DNA of 64,000 bases from Struthio camelus (lineage: Eukaryota > Chordata > Aves > Struthioniformes > Struthionidae), in contig NC_090981.1 in the NCBI RefSeq assembly GCF_040807025.1, positions 69,945,645 through 70,009,644 on the forward strand, written 5' to 3'. The translations under genes were made by a program, and so were the position numbers. The notes beneath the pieces were generated by a model. The model did not search any database, was not told the DNA's origin, and saw only the letters and a list, made by a program, of their open reading frames with translations. Shown in pieces: positions 27,241 to 40,540 of this stretch (positions are counted from its first letter, which is position 1; every line of letters begins with the position of its first letter).

Positions 27241-27720
27241 TGGCCGGCGGCCTCGCCAGCGCCCCCGCTCCGAGGCGGCGTGGGGCCGCGGTCGAGGGCG
27301 CCAAGGCAAGGAGCGCCACCCTGCGCGCCCGCCCGAGCCCCACGCCCGCGAGCGCAGCGCGCCTCGGCGCCGGGCAGAGGAGCTGGGTGAGGCCGGATCC
27401 CACCCCTCCTCTCCTGTTCGAGGACGGTTATTCCCTACGTTATCCGGCCACCCCTCTTCTCGGTCTGAAACCTCACAGGGTCTGGATGCCTACTCCTGCC
27501 CTCAGAAGGCTTTTCCCGCTCCCGCACCCTGATGGACGCGGCCGCCAGGAAGCTTTGTCAGCAGCGGGGCTCGCTGCGCTCTCCTCAGGATCAGCCCTCC
27601 CCGCCGCTGCAGCCGGCGGCCCTGCTGCCGCCTCGCAGCTGAGCCCCGCGGATGCCGAGACACAGCCGCGCGAGCGCGGCAGCCAGGTGGGCCGGCGGTT
27701 CCCCGGTCCCCGTCTGCTTA
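27240..27720. promoter_or_regulatory. CpG-rich block, possible CpG island
   Basis: Dense CpG content immediately to the right of the CCTCG repeat, for example at 27240-27385 and 27535-27700. A possible plus-strand splice donor (CCAG followed by GTGGGCC) occurs near 27685. Frames are open in both directions (plus 27195-27836 is 213 codons) but have no recognisable domain. It may be the promoter or first exon of an unidentified gene, or only GC-rich flank of the repeat. Confidence 0.4.
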
Positions 27721-28295
27721 GGATTTTGTTCAGTAGAGCTCTCCACAGCAGCAGCAAAGGAAGGCCTCGAGTACAGAAAATAGTGTTATTACACAAGCTG
27801 CATGGAATTTCTATAATCCTGACTCATCTTGTATAACCTTTGGAGGTGATGAGTCAGATGTCCTTCCTCCAGCAGGAGACGCCAAGAACCAGCAGAGAAC
27901 TTTTGAGACTGCTGGAAAGATCCGCAGGCTGTGCCGGCTGCAAATCAGCAAGCCTCCTTTATTTTCATTTTGGCTTCAACTGTACAAACAACGCAACGGA
28001 GAGCCCAAAATCAGCAACCGCAGACAGGCAAGGCTGCTAGAGGTACCTTCCTCTGTGAGGACAGCGGGTTTCCGGAGGTAAACACAATAGAAAGATAGCA
28101 GGAAAAGTCACTCCTGTTGGAAACAACGCTGCACCTAATTCAGCTTCTTCCAGCTCTAAAGGTTTCCTGACTGGCTACCGTGGGCTTTCTTTTCACACTT
28201 AATTCTTCTGATGACTTGCTCAGAGCCCAGCTCTGGATGTTGGGGATTTTATTTTATCCTTATTTCATTTTGTGTTTATTCCGTTTTACCGGAAT

Positions 28296-28354
28296 AGCTC
28301 ATTTCTGTCCACAAGACCGAGACACAGAGGGGTCAGCGCACCTGGACTTGCTGC
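28296..28354 (+). repeat. 59-bp dispersed duplicate, copy A
   Basis: This 59-bp segment recurs at 30231-30289 with only two differences, both G in copy B and A in copy A. Both differences fall at CpG sites, consistent with loss of CpG by deamination in copy A. Similarity stops sharply on both sides. Read in the frame starting GCT CAT TTC, the segment is open and encodes AHFCPQDRDTEGSAHLDLL in both copies, and both differences are silent in that frame. Confidence 0.9.
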
Positions 28355-30230
28355 CATTTTACCGGGCAGGCTCTGGAAGGCAGAAGTAAAAACACTCCTG
28401 CTGCTGCTGTCTAACACCTCCTTGAACTTGCCTCCAGAGGCTGTGCACATATTGCTTTAGGTGACACTAGACACCTGCGTAGCGCCAAGCTTGACTGCCA
28501 GTTGTCACCTTTCAGGTACCCCGTTCTCCGGTTGTTTCTGCGCCAGATTGCCAGCTGGCCTTCTGGGCAGTAACGGGAACCCTGCAGAAAGGGGTGTACA
28601 ACACACGGTAAATTCTACGTTGAACGTCACGAGCTCATTGGCGTCATGAGCTATGTGGTGTTCCAAGACGCAATAAAGAAAGAAACATTCTTCTAACATC
28701 TGTCACAGATCTTCCCAAAAGACAGATGCGCCTGTACCAGTATGCCTGTTCTCAGTCCCCTGGTTGGGTTATGTAGTCTAGTGTCTTCTTTCACTTCTAA
28801 CGTCAGGAGAAAGACGTACCAGGAGGACAGAGTCATGTACAATGAGTTCCTGTTCCTGCGGTGAACCTATGGCTGAGAGCAGCAGATGTTCCCTCAAATC
28901 AGCAGGCGCTGGGGAACAGCAGGGGTCTTCAGCTGGAGAAGCTGTGTGGCGTGTCACTAAGAGCAGGCAAACGCCGCCGGGCCAGGTGGCCAGTGCCTAA
29001 CTGGTTTATTTGCTGCTGAGCTGGAAATGACAAGTGTATTCCCCCTTTCTCAGTGCTGTGTCTTATCAAGAGCGCTGGGGGTTCACACAGGGGACGAGAC
29101 CTCACCTGCTCTGCGTTGAAAAGTGAAAGAAATACTCATGGGCACCAACGTACACATGCCCAGAGTTTGCAAGAAAGCATGACAGGGAGGAGGGAAAAAA
29201 AGAATTCGAAGTTACAGCTTCAGCCCCCTATTTGTGTACCTGCCTCCAGCTAGAGAAGGCTCAACAAAAAGGGGAAAATCAGCTGCGCGCTGCACAATCT
29301 GTCCATGCTGTTCCTTGCATAATCCCACGGCTTCAAAACCACTCCCTAGCTCTAAGTTTGCTAAGTCCCTTCACTGCTGCAGATTTGTGAGAAGCAGCTT
29401 CTTAGAAAGAAAAAATTAAAAAAGAAAAAAGAGAAATAGCTGCGATAAAAACAACTCTCCACAAAGCTGAAGGGTTGGGGTCTGTTTGTTTTCATTTCTA
29501 GGATTCATTTTACTTTTCTCTTTGGCTCTTCTGCTCAGCAGTTGCTTTTCCTGCTCCACCTCAAAGCAAGCGCTGATCACCTTACTGCAAGAAGCAGCCT
29601 TTCAGCAGGCCCCACGCACCAGCTCGGTACTACTTCGTGCGTTATCACAGGTCTGAGTTTTGCTAAATTAGCTTTAAGCTATTGAGTGGGATTAACCATT
29701 TCGATTTTGCACCTAGTGCGTTGCAGGGGACTTGCTAGAGCTGGTACCTTCAGTGAGGGCCGGGATCTCACACAGTTATTGAGGTTTCCATGAAATGCTC
29801 TGCAGGAACAGGGAGGGTTCAGCCCTGCTCTCCCGCTCCCACCTGGTATCCGAATTACTACTATGTGGTTCCAATTAAGTGTAGGTTTTTTGCACCTGCT
29901 TTTAGTGAGAAAGAGACAAACTCCCTTTTTCCTGCCTGACTGCTCATTAACTGCTGTTCCTCGATTTTTTTCCCTTCAAAACGCAGAGGTGGTAGCTGCA
30001 GCTGTCCCCCTGCACCATGGCCTGCCCTGGGCCCAGTGCCCAGCAATGCTCAGCAGCCACAAGCACCGGGGACGTTGTGCCTCTAAGCTGTCCTGGTTTT
30101 GGTACCGTTTTCCACCCAGGATGTCACTGCACCTTTTCAGCTGTGAGTGGCAAGTAAACTGTGCAGGTAAAGGGCCAGTGCACCCTGAGGGGAGTGCAGT
30201 GGTGACAGCCGCAGCCATGGTTAGTGACCT

Positions 30231-30289
30231 AGCTCATTTCTGTCCGCAAGACCGAGACACGGAGGGGTCAGCGCACCTGGACTTGCTGC
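30231..30289 (+). repeat. 59-bp dispersed duplicate, copy B
   Basis: Second copy of the 59-bp segment at 28296-28354, same orientation, 1935 bp downstream, 57 of 59 bases identical. Copy B keeps the CpG at both variable positions and so looks closer to the ancestor. It may be a fragment of an unidentified repeat family or a small local duplication. Confidence 0.9.
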
Positions 30290-33200
30290 ACCTTCCCAGA
30301 CCCATGGGAAAGGGGCCAGGCCATATTCCTCCGAACTAGCCTCCAGCACAGCTGACATCTAGGCGAGTAGAGAGCAGCGTGGGTGGCCCAAAGCCCTGTC
30401 CTTCACCTACTTGTGGCAGGGCAGCAGCAGGGGGGTCACTGACAGCATCTGCCTCTGCTCATGCAGGCAAGCCGTGGCTCAGAAACGGCAACAGAGACCA
30501 AGCCTTGCAGCACCCTTGTGGGTAGAGAGACAGTGTATGTGTAAGTAGTCATATCTGTGGGCAATTTATTGTTACGTACTTGCTTCACTGCTTGAAGTGA
30601 TGTAATGGGTAGTTAGTAGGATATATGCTTGACTGCACAAAGATTTTCTAGTCTGAGAAAATTGTATCAGGTATTTTTTAAAACAAAATATATGCATTGT
30701 AAAAATACTTTTTCTCCTTCTTGTCCTGATTATAGGATTCTAGCCCGAGAGAACAGACATTCAGCAGTTGGAAGGCTGCTCCTATAGGGAGCACCTAGCA
30801 AGGCAGTGCCATGCAGAGGACAGTCTGACGGTGAGTGAACCAGAGGATACAGTACCTGACACCTAACGGACGTTACAGTAAAGAAATCATCCCATAACCT
30901 TGTGCAAGGTTCAGCTCCAGCCTTTTCCTCCCATTACTGTGTAAATGCAGGTGAACATGCAGCATTCAAATAGCTGTTGATAGCACCATCTGCAAAAGGC
31001 TAATGGCTCATTCATTAAGCAGTGGGAGCCACAGTCTAATCAGATATTGTATGATGAATAATTCAGAAATAATTCTCGTATCTTTGAATAAATATCAAGA
31101 GAAGGAAGGAAAAAACCCCATACATATGGCATATTAAGGGAACAAAACAGGCATTTTTCAATGTCCTAGGCTGATGAGCTTCGTTATACTGGATGTTAAT
31201 CATGCAGGTGGCTAATGCCTGCAGAGAAAGCTGAGTGAGAGGTTTCTAGCCCAGCATTTGGAAGGTGTTAGTAAGCAGAAAAGACCATAGCTCATAAGTA
31301 GGTCCATTAGCTCCGCATTTTGTAATCTGTACGTAGCCCTGCTGTGCAATTTGCTGTTGACACAGGCAGAGGGCTGAATTTGTGAAGTGATGGCTAGGGA
31401 CTGGTCCCGGTCTGGCCTTCTGTAGTGCTCTTCTGGGTTGCTGGGCAAGTCACTTTGATCAGCGTGTGCTGTCCCTCACCCAGCTCCTTTCCACACACAC
31501 GCACCTGCACCCCTTTCGTTGGAGTTAAGCAGTGCTTTAATCTAACCTAATTGTTCTGCTGGAGTGCATGGTGTGGCACGTCAGCAATGCTGATTGGCAA
31601 GCTAATTTTTCAGTGGGGCCTCTGTGCGGCTGATACAGATGTTATAAACAATTCCAGTTGTTTGAGAGTGTTTTAGTACAAAACAAGAACAGTCTGCAGG
31701 TGTGGACAAAGCGTGGCTGATGCAAACCAGCGTGGCAGCAAAGGAAAGTCCTTCATGATGTGCTCAAGTAAGGGAGCCACAGAGTGGTGTGAGAGGAGCT
31801 GGAGCAAGGGTTGCTTCCAGCAGGGTCTGTGCCTCCCCTTTTCCTGTCTCAATCTTGTGTTCTTCAGAAGTAGTATTCCAGCACAGAATAAATGTCTTTC
31901 CAAGTTTTGACAAAGACTGTAAAGTTCATTTGTAAAGTTCTATTATTCATTATAAAATTCTGTTCTAAAAATAGCACATTCTGGGCTGGAAACCTGACTG
32001 TCCCCAGATCACTGTTGGTCAGAGCTCTATGTCTAGCACTGACGTAACCCATATGGATTTTTTTGACTGCATTAAAACCTCAGTAGCAGATAATGAGCCA
32101 GAGTCGTGCTTAAAAACTCACTGTAAAGATACTGATGCTGCCAAGTGTGATATCCAGCCATCCAGGCAGCACTACTGGAAAGGTGCTGTGTGGATCTGGA
32201 GGTGTGGGTGTCCTGTATTAGGTACCTTCCCAATGATGAATACCTGTCTTATTTTCTCTACTTCCTTTCTGAGGACTCAGCACTTTTCAGATACCCAATT
32301 TCTTCTTTTTCCTCTTTTTCAAGCAAAAGAGCATTCCCCCTGTATAGATACTACTGGGGCTTAAATTCCTCCATAAACATGCCCTCTTATCTATATATGC
32401 AGTGACCATGCAGTACTAAGGAATGAAAAAGGATGCCATTGCTACCCTTCCCATCATGTTGCAGACACAGACATGGTTCAGCTGGATGCTCCTGACAGGA
32501 TGAGATCCACACTTCTGCCAAGAATTGCAGGTATGGCTGAACTGAGGTCTGGATCAAGGCATGTATGGGCTCCAGAAACCATCTCTGCTGCTCAGCTTTT
32601 TGTCATTTGCATGCTGTAGAGCCTGATGTGGGCCTGCCCTCACCACAGGAGGACACAGATCCTCTGGTTTGGTCTCTGGAAGAGCTGCAAGGCTCTTCCC
32701 CCCTAACTGCCATGGGTGCCCTGCGGCTGAGGAGTCCTTCCGGAGCCCAGGGCTGCAGCGAGGTCAGCGGCTCACACAGCTTGTGTCTGCGTCCCTGCCT
32801 GCAGTCCTTGGCTACGGTGGCAGCGGGCACGCAGGATGCCTTATGCATGCAGCCCTCAGTGGAGGCCTTTCAACTGTGGCTAGGCCAGGAAAGCCCGGCC
32901 AGGGCACGGCAACTTCAGTTTCAGCCTGGGTGAATTTTGCCAAGAAGTCTGCAATGGAGATCTGCTAAAATAGCTCAGCTAGTCTGTCTGTCACCAGGGT
33001 GAACGCAAACCTCACTTCTATAAATAGTGCATCAGGAAAAGCGAACGAAGGACGTGCTCAGAAAACCATAGCAATTTCATACTGCTGGTAGAATGACTTA
33101 AGGGGCCTTCTCACATCTGCTCTGGGTGATTCCCTAGACAGAGGCTATTTTCCTGTCCATGGCATGGCTCTCCCAGGGAGACGTCCCTAGTACAGGCGTG

Positions 33201-36200
33201 AGTTACACCATTGCAGTCTCCTCGGCTGTTTTTGCTAGTTGATGTTTAGGGCCTTACAGACTGGTTTGTAGCTGCAGAAATAAAGGAGATACAGAAAGAG
33301 ATGAGAGCTGAGAAGTGTTTCTGTGGCAGAGTCCACTTCAGTTACAGTGAACGCACAGGAAGAGCAGGTTGCACACAGCGGCAGCAGCACTGGGAATCCT
33401 GGGCCCACCCTGGCAGGGCAGCCGGCCGCAGCGCTGCCAGCTCCCTTCGGCCAAGGACTGCCTCGCTGCGTGCCAGCCGAGGCCTCCCGGCCAGCCCCGT
33501 TCCCATCCAGGCCAGTTCCCCTCTCTGCCTCGGCTCCAGCCCCTCCTGAAGCCTTGCGGATGAAGGCTGCCGCTGTTTTCAGCCTGTCCCCTGAGTAACA
33601 TGGTTTAACTGCCTTTGTACGCGGGCGAAAAGCAGGCTGCCTTTCACAGTTGTCACTTACCAGGTCTGTGACTGCTGATAGTTCAAAGACCTATTTCAGA
33701 GATGCTGTGACCTCTTTAGCGTGGCATTATGCTAATATCTCTCAGTATGCTTTTGAAAAGCAGAGTATTGTCTATAAATCCTTTACTTATGGAACCATTT
33801 TAAGGCCACACTCTTTGCTAAGCAAGTGTGATGTCTTTGAATAATGGCTAGTTTGCTCAGCCTTGTTAACAACCAGAAAAAAAGAATTATTAAGCCCTGT
33901 CAAATCCTCCGGGCTTTGTGTTATATCTGAATTCAACATCTCTTCTATAGACAATTAAAAATCTTCTGCGTCTCTTATTGTGCAAGACTTTATCTTATTC
34001 TGTTGTTTTCCAGGACTTAACATCCTGAGAATTATTAGGATTTCTCACTCTTCATACTATTTTTGGCATTGTACATTTTCACTTTGTAGCTAGTGATTTT
34101 TTTTTCTGCAAATGAGTGATAAGAGTTAATGACTTCTACATAGTCATTAGCTTTTGTCCTGTGTTTTCTTTAAACTTTGGGGAGATTGCCTGTTGCGGAC
34201 GTTTTGTTCCATAGCTATGGGCAGTGTTTGCTGGAGGGCAGAAGTACAGGTTATGCAGCGGTTATGGAATGACTTGAAGGTGGTCCACCTGTGTAGAGTG
34301 CCCTAATATTTCTATCCTCACATTCTCCCCTGCCCTGAGACTGTGTCCACTTCTTTTAGTTTGTGTCTCCTTACTGTGCTTTCTTCCTTTCCTCCTCCTC
34401 CTCCTGTTTCTTTGAAAGACAGAGGATTCTCCAAACCAGTTGTAATGCAGGGAGAAGGCCAAGACAAACGTAGTTAATGTACAATGTAGTTAAGAAGGGG
34501 TTTCAATATATTTCTCACTTTCTGACCATAATTCTCATTCAGTATCATTTTCAAATACAAATATATTTCAAATATATTTATAGGTTATATTTTCCCTGTG
34601 CAGGTTTCACCACCGTTTGTTGTGGTCTGCACTTACATTTAAACTATGTGCAAAACTTCTGAGCCAGGTGCTAGTTTGGTCAGTAACTGCCCTTATTAGA
34701 AGCAATAGAGATAAGTTGGGTGCAAATATGCTTAAGTCCTGTAAGCCTGCTAGCTGCTCAGTATACACCCCGACCTGTGAAGGCAGCAAGAGGGACCCTT
34801 GAGAGAGGTAACTGCCGAAGGGGCGGAAGTGTCCCTCTCAGACAGGGGAGACAAGAGGACCTCCCCCAGCTGTGCGTTCCCCTGTTCTGCCTGCTTTTGT
34901 GCCTTTCCACTCTGAGTCAGCGGTGACTAACAGCTGCTGGTCCTGAAAATAGCTGATGGCTTTTCAGTAACCAGGAGAAAGTCATGAACAGTCATACTTG
35001 GTAGTTTTCATAGCGTGACCAGACCCTAGACAAAATCTGCTGGGCTTGAAGAGATCAGCAATGAATCCAGTGATTTATCATCTCTAAAGGAAAAATGGCT
35101 CTACTTTTCATGTTGTAACGTAGGTATTACCACAAAATTAGCAGGTAGTTGGACAATTTGCAGGTTAAATATCATCTTGCTTCCTAAATCAAGCAGCTAT
35201 TCATACATTTACATAAGTGTGATATTTGTTAATCCCTAATGAGTGGGATAAAAGCCATTTGACTACCCACCAGTTTAAAACCAAATTGTAAACCGTATCT
35301 ATTAAATAGTAAGACCTCTCTGATAAGACCATAGCTTACGCTTCAAGGCTTAGGAGACAGAATACATTTGTACACATTCTGCGCATTTTCTATTACCATA
35401 TTTTTGCGAGTACTGAAAATTCCCTGCTCTTTTTCTGAGATAATTCAAATGGGCCCCAAGCTCAATTGCTTTTGCAGTATATTCTTGGCAAGGATTACCA
35501 AATTATGCTTCAAAGGTCCCGTAGAATTGGCGTATATTTGAATAATTTTTGTTTAAAAATGAAAGTTTAAAAACCAAGTAATTAGTCTTCTGTTTATTTA
35601 TTTATATATTGGAAGACCAATCTCACTGTATTTTGTATTTGTTCTGCTTAAACAGATTTGGCTGATGTACTTTTCTGTTTCCAATTCTGTCAAAGGTCAG
35701 CAACTGTGCATCTTATTCTAATAGGTGCAAAAGGGATAGGGTATTGTAGCCATGGAAAACAGTTCCTTACACGATTAGCTTCTCTAAAACGCTGTCTTCA
35801 CTGAGGTTCCCGATCCTACCCAAATTCTCCCCAGTTCAGCTCCACATGCTGACTCTGCTAGGGTGACCCCAGGCACCTTGCAGCAGATGTTGTGCCACAG
35901 ATGCTGCAGTTGTTCCATGGGCAGCTTGTAACACTGGCGCAGGGAGCCTGCAAAGTCCTCACCTTGGCACTGGAAGCAGAGCTACTTTTTCTGGCTTTTC
36001 CTTGGTTGAAATGATACAAACAACTCAGACGTCCATTAACCAAAAAAAAAAAAAAATTGAATGTTGGAAAGGTGTGGGGCCAGCGTTAAGCAATGGGACC
36101 TCATTTATATCTACATATAAGGTGTCTAAACCACTTTCTGGATCTAGGCCCAACAAAGGGCTTAGTTTAGCTGCCTAAATCTGCATAGCATCCTTGAAAA

Positions 36201-38529
36201 TGTTGCTAAGCCTCCTTCTGAAAAATGAAAGGTAGATCCTGGGCAGGCATCATCTGTTCTCTGCAGTGCACATGACTTATAATGGATTTAACTTGCAGCA
36301 GGGGAGGGAGACTAAAGGCAGACGGAAAAATGCCTCACAGTCCTAACAGGGAGCCTGAATTCCTGAGGCACGGATGTCTGTGAAGACACCCGAGGCGACA
36401 GGCTGCAGATGGAGTAGAAGAGCACACGGCTCATGCCTGCACACCTCAGGAGGGTGTGTTAGCCAGCAGGCGATAGCGGGCTCTCACCCGCTCCTGAGAA
36501 CACGGCCCCATGGAGCAGTGCAATATTCCTTGGGCCACAGACGGGCAGTCACTCACGGTGTCCAGACTACACTAACACTTGTTACATTACTGATATGAAG
36601 CATTCAGTGGCGTGGACCCAAAACCCACGCCTCGCTTGCACTGGGAGGTGCTGGGGTCATGGTTTCTTTCTCTCCTTGCTCCATTTGACACAGCAATACA
36701 AGCACAAAAGCAAAGCACACCTGCCAGAGTATCTTTCCTGTCTAGTATGTTGTAGGAGCTAGGAAATGCAAGTTTGAATATTGCAAGGGAGCAAACCTGA
36801 CTCCCCTGAATCCTGGGAATACCCCTAGCTACGGAGTATTTGGGAGAATGACTTCTAACGATGCTTTGTGTGTGTGCAGCTGCTGCTGTTGCCATGCTGC
36901 AAGGATGCCAGCTGGAGTGGTGGTCCCTTCAGCTCAGCTACAGGCCAGCGCTGCTTCTGAACAGTGCCAAAGCTCAGGAGTGAGACAGGAATTAATACAA
37001 CCCCCTAGGGTTAGCTGATGGTTGTGTAGGAGTTCAGAGAATTACAGATTAGATTCAGGCATCTAGAGTGAGAATTAGGTGATATTTAACTCCTGTGTCC
37101 TCCTGCGGGGCTAGTCTTGGCTGTAAATCAGAGCCCTGGAGTCTACAAGGTGGCCAGGTGCCAAAATGCTAAAGCACTTTGATAAACACGTTGCATGAAA
37201 AATTTTTAGGTTTCAGGGTGCTCTTGTGCTATCTTAAGCTATCTTAAAAGAAGTTATTCACAATCTAAAATTTGTCAATGTAGAGGCAAGTTTGTGTGTG
37301 TCCGTCATACATTTGTTCATGTCTTTGAATAAGTCTCGTACTTCTTCTAGAAGCGATCCCAGAGCTTCCCGCTCAAAATATAACATGACAATTACTTTAG
37401 TAAGCAAGAAAGGAAACTAGTTTGCCAGGAAAATACCTAGAGAACAATCATTTGGGCATCTGAAACAGGGAAGTTTAGTTTTAAGCATTTTTTTAAAATA
37501 CTGACTTTTTAAGTATAGTGTTAAAGAAAAGTATCCTTGCATTCTTAATGATGATTAAAGGAAAAATAGAAGTATTATAGAAAAAGAACTGCAGGCTTCC
37601 ACTGTGCTCTTGTGGATAGCATGATACAAGAAATTTTCAGGTGAAAATCTAAAAAAGCAACTGAATTTGACAGATACTATTAAGTATTTGCCAGAAGTTG
37701 TAGTTATTGCTCAGAAAAGAAATTTAGGATTGCAAATACAGAATATATGTTTTATCCTTTTTGCTTAAACTAAGGATGTTTCACCAGCCAGGAGGGAAAT
37801 GTTATTTTATTGAGTAACAGAACAAACAAAAATGGGAGAGCACAAAAAGGATATCACTTATTCTGAAAGCAAAGAAATTAAATGTAAATTGGCTTCATTT
37901 TTAATTGTGTAAATGCACTTGCAAAACCATTTTTGGCCCTAGCATATTTTTGATTTGTAAAAGCTATGTTTTCAGTTGTTTCTATTTGATGCAACTAAAA
38001 CTGATTTCAATACAGAAAGTAGGAAGAATACACCAGGCTTTGGAGATCTGGATTGCGAGAGTCTTAAAATCTTTTTAAAAATAAATCATTAAGAAGTTAT
38101 TATTGCGCACAAATACAGCATTTACTGCACCATCAAAGGGAGAATGTCTTGAACTGGAGCACTCCTTCCTGCAGGCCGCTGAGAATAGCAGGCTGCGTTG
38201 GTCTTTTTTCAGGAAAAAGGAAAGGTTAAAAATTGACAGTTCCTGGGAGAATTAAATTTATAGTATGTGACCTAATAGCAAAGTGCACTTCATCAGTGCA
38301 GGTGACAAAACATTCCCCGTCTCAGTGCTGTCCTGGAGTCTAACCGGCATACGCTCGAGGTTTCATTAGTCGCTGTAGGGGCTCTCCATAGCAGGGACAA
38401 CAGGGTCAGAGCTAGTTCCCAGCCCCTGCGAAGAAGCCGATGGAGAAAACAGAGTAATCTCGAAAAATAAGAATTCCTTCTACCACTGGTTCTAAGGATG
38501 ATATGCCACGGTAGTGGCATCTGGGGGGG

Positions 38530-40080
38530 CAGGACCCCGGGGGGGGGCAGGATCCCTGAGGGGAGGGCAGGACCTGGGGGGGGCAGGACCCCGGGGGGGG
38601 GCAGGATCCCTGAGGGGAGGGCAGGATCTGGGGGGGGGCAGGACCCCGGCGGGGGGGGGCAGGATCCCTGAGGGGAGGGCAGGATCTGGGGGGGGCAGAA
38701 CCCCGGGGGGGGGGGGGCAGGATCCCTGAGGGGAGGGCAGGATCTGGGGGGGGCAGGACCCCGGGGGGGGGCAGGATCCCTGAGGGGAGGGCAGGATCTG
38801 GGGGGGGGCAGGACCCCGGCGGGGGGGGCAGGATCCCTGAGGGGAGGGCAGGACCTGGGGGGGGCAGGACCCCGGCGGGGGGGGGCAGGATCCCTGAGGG
38901 GAGGGCAGGGTCTGGGGGGGGCAGGACCCCGGGGGGGGGCAGGATCCCTGAGGGGAGGGCAGGACCTGGGGGGGGCAGGACCCCGGCGGGGGGGGCAGGA
39001 TCCCTGAGGGGAGGGCAGGACCTGGGGGGGGCAGAACCCCGGGGGGGGGCAGGATCCCTGAGGGGAGGGCAGGACCTGGGGGGGGCAGGACCCCGGCGGG
39101 GGGGGGCAGGATCCCTGAGGGGAGGGCAGGAACTGGGGGGGGCAGGACCCCGGCGGGGGGGGGCAGGATCCCTGAGGGGAGGGCAGGATCTGGGGGGGGC
39201 AGGACCCCGGGGGGGGGCAGGATCCCTGAGGGGAGGGCAGGACCCGGGGGGGGCATGACCCCGGGGGGGGGCAGGATCCCTGAGGGGAGGGCAGGACCCG
39301 GGGGGGGCAGGACCCCGGCGGGGGGGGGCAGGATCCCTGAGGGGAGGGCAGGACCTGGGGGGGGCAGGACCCCGGCGGGGGGGGGCAGGATCCCTGAGGG
39401 GAGGGCAGGAACTGGGGGGGGCAGGACCCCGGCGGGGGGGGGCAGGATCCCTGAGGGGAGGGCAGGATCTGGGGGGGGCAGGACCCCGGGGGGGGGCAGG
39501 ATCCCTGAGGGGAGGGCAGGACCCGGGGGGGGCATGACCCCGGGGGGGGGCAGGATCCCTGAGGGGAGGGCAGGATCTGGGGGGGGCAGGACCCCGGCGG
39601 GGGGGGGCAGGATCCCTGAGGGGAGGGCAGGATCTGGGGGGGGCAGGACCCCGGGGGGGGGCAGGATCCCTGAGGGGAGGGCAGGACCCGGGGGGGGCAG
39701 GACCCCGGCGGGGGGGGGCAGGATCCCTGAGGGGAGGGCAGGATCTGGGGGGGGCAGGACCCCGGGGGGGGCAGGATCCCTGAGGGGAGGGCAGGATCTG
39801 GGGGGGGGGCAGGACCCCGGGGGGGGGCAGGATCCCTGAGGGGAGGGCAGGATCTGGGGGGGGCAGGACCCCGGGGGGGCAGGATCCCTGAGGGGAGGGC
39901 AGGATCTGGGGGGGGCAGGACCCCGGGGGGGGCAGGATCCCTGAGGGGAGGGCAGGATCTGGGGGGGGCAGGACCCGGGGGGGGGGGCAGGATCCCTGAG
40001 GGGAGGGCAGGATCTGGGGGGGGCAGGACTCGGCGGGGGGGCAGGATCCCTGAGGGGAGGGCAGGGTCTGGGGGGGGGCA
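38530..40080. repeat. 28-copy G-run minisatellite, unit about 55 bp
   Basis: The landmark GATCCCTGAGGGG recurs 28 times from 38551 to 40047 with spacing of about 52 to 58 bases (mean about 55). Each unit has GATCCCTGAGGGGAGGGCAG, then ACCTG, ATCTG or ACCCG, a run of 6-9 G, CAGGACCCCG and another run of 6-11 G. Differences between units are mostly in G-run length and in a GGC versus GGG choice. Every unit carries several G runs, so the plus strand is strongly predicted to form G-quadruplexes and the minus strand i-motifs. The minus strand has no stop codon in the repeat in any frame, which creates very long Pro-rich open frames. Confidence 0.97.
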
Positions 40081-40540
40081 TGACCCCGGGGGGGGGAGGC
40101 AGGACCTCGGTGTGGGGGGCCGGAGCCCGGGGGGGGGCAGGACCCCGGGGGGGGGGCGGAGACGGGGTGGAGGAGACAGGACCCCGGCGGGGGGACCGAA
40201 GCCGGGGGGGCAGGACCCCGGTGGGGGGGCGGAGACGGGGGGGGCAGGCAGGACCCCGGGGGGGGGGGGCCGGAGACGGGGGGGGCAGGACCCCGCGGGG
40301 GGGGCGGATACGGGGGGGCAGGACCCCGGCGGGGGGGGCCGGAGCCGGGGGGGCAGGACCCCGCGGGGGGGGCCGGAGCCGGGGGGGGCAGGCAGGACCC
40401 CGGTGGGGGGGCCGGAGCCGGGGGGGAGGCAGGACCCCGGTGGGGGGGCCGGAGACCGGGGGGGGCGGGGGGGGCCGGAGACCGGGGGGGGGCAGGACCC
40501 CGCGGGGGGGGCCGGAGCCGGGGGGGGCCGCCAGGAGCCG
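40081..40540. repeat. degenerate continuation of the G-run repeat
   Basis: The GATCCCTGAGGGG landmark stops after 40047 and is replaced by alternating GGCAGGACCCCGG and CGGAGCCGGGG or CGGAGACGGGG modules between G runs, at irregular spacing of roughly 30-45 bp. It shares the CAGGACCCCGG module with the array to its left, so it probably shares an origin with it. It grades into the CpG island on its right. Confidence 0.88.

Larger units (their letters stand above)
27721..38513. other. noncoding stretch, no gene recognised
   Basis: No coding gene can be supported. Contents I can name are the two copies of a 59-bp sequence (listed separately), a TCC-rich microsatellite near 34391-34405 and an A run near 36041-36055. 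The segment 28450-28700, ending in an AATAAA signal near 28670, has the look of a possible LTR or transcript 3' end, but no pairing copy is found. Composition from 35.0 to 38.3 kb is AT-rich and featureless to my eye. Confidence 0.5.

Noticed and set aside
26524-27532. 288-, 204- and 202-codon plus-strand frames with Ser/Pro/Leu/Ala repeats
   Set aside because: They arise from the CCTCG-type tandem repeat and are mirrored by similar frames in other phases and on the minus strand.
28450-28700. Solo LTR of an endogenous retrovirus (AATAAA near 28670, GC-moderate body)
   Set aside because: No matching second LTR, no primer-binding site or polypurine tract, and no flanking target duplication could be seen.
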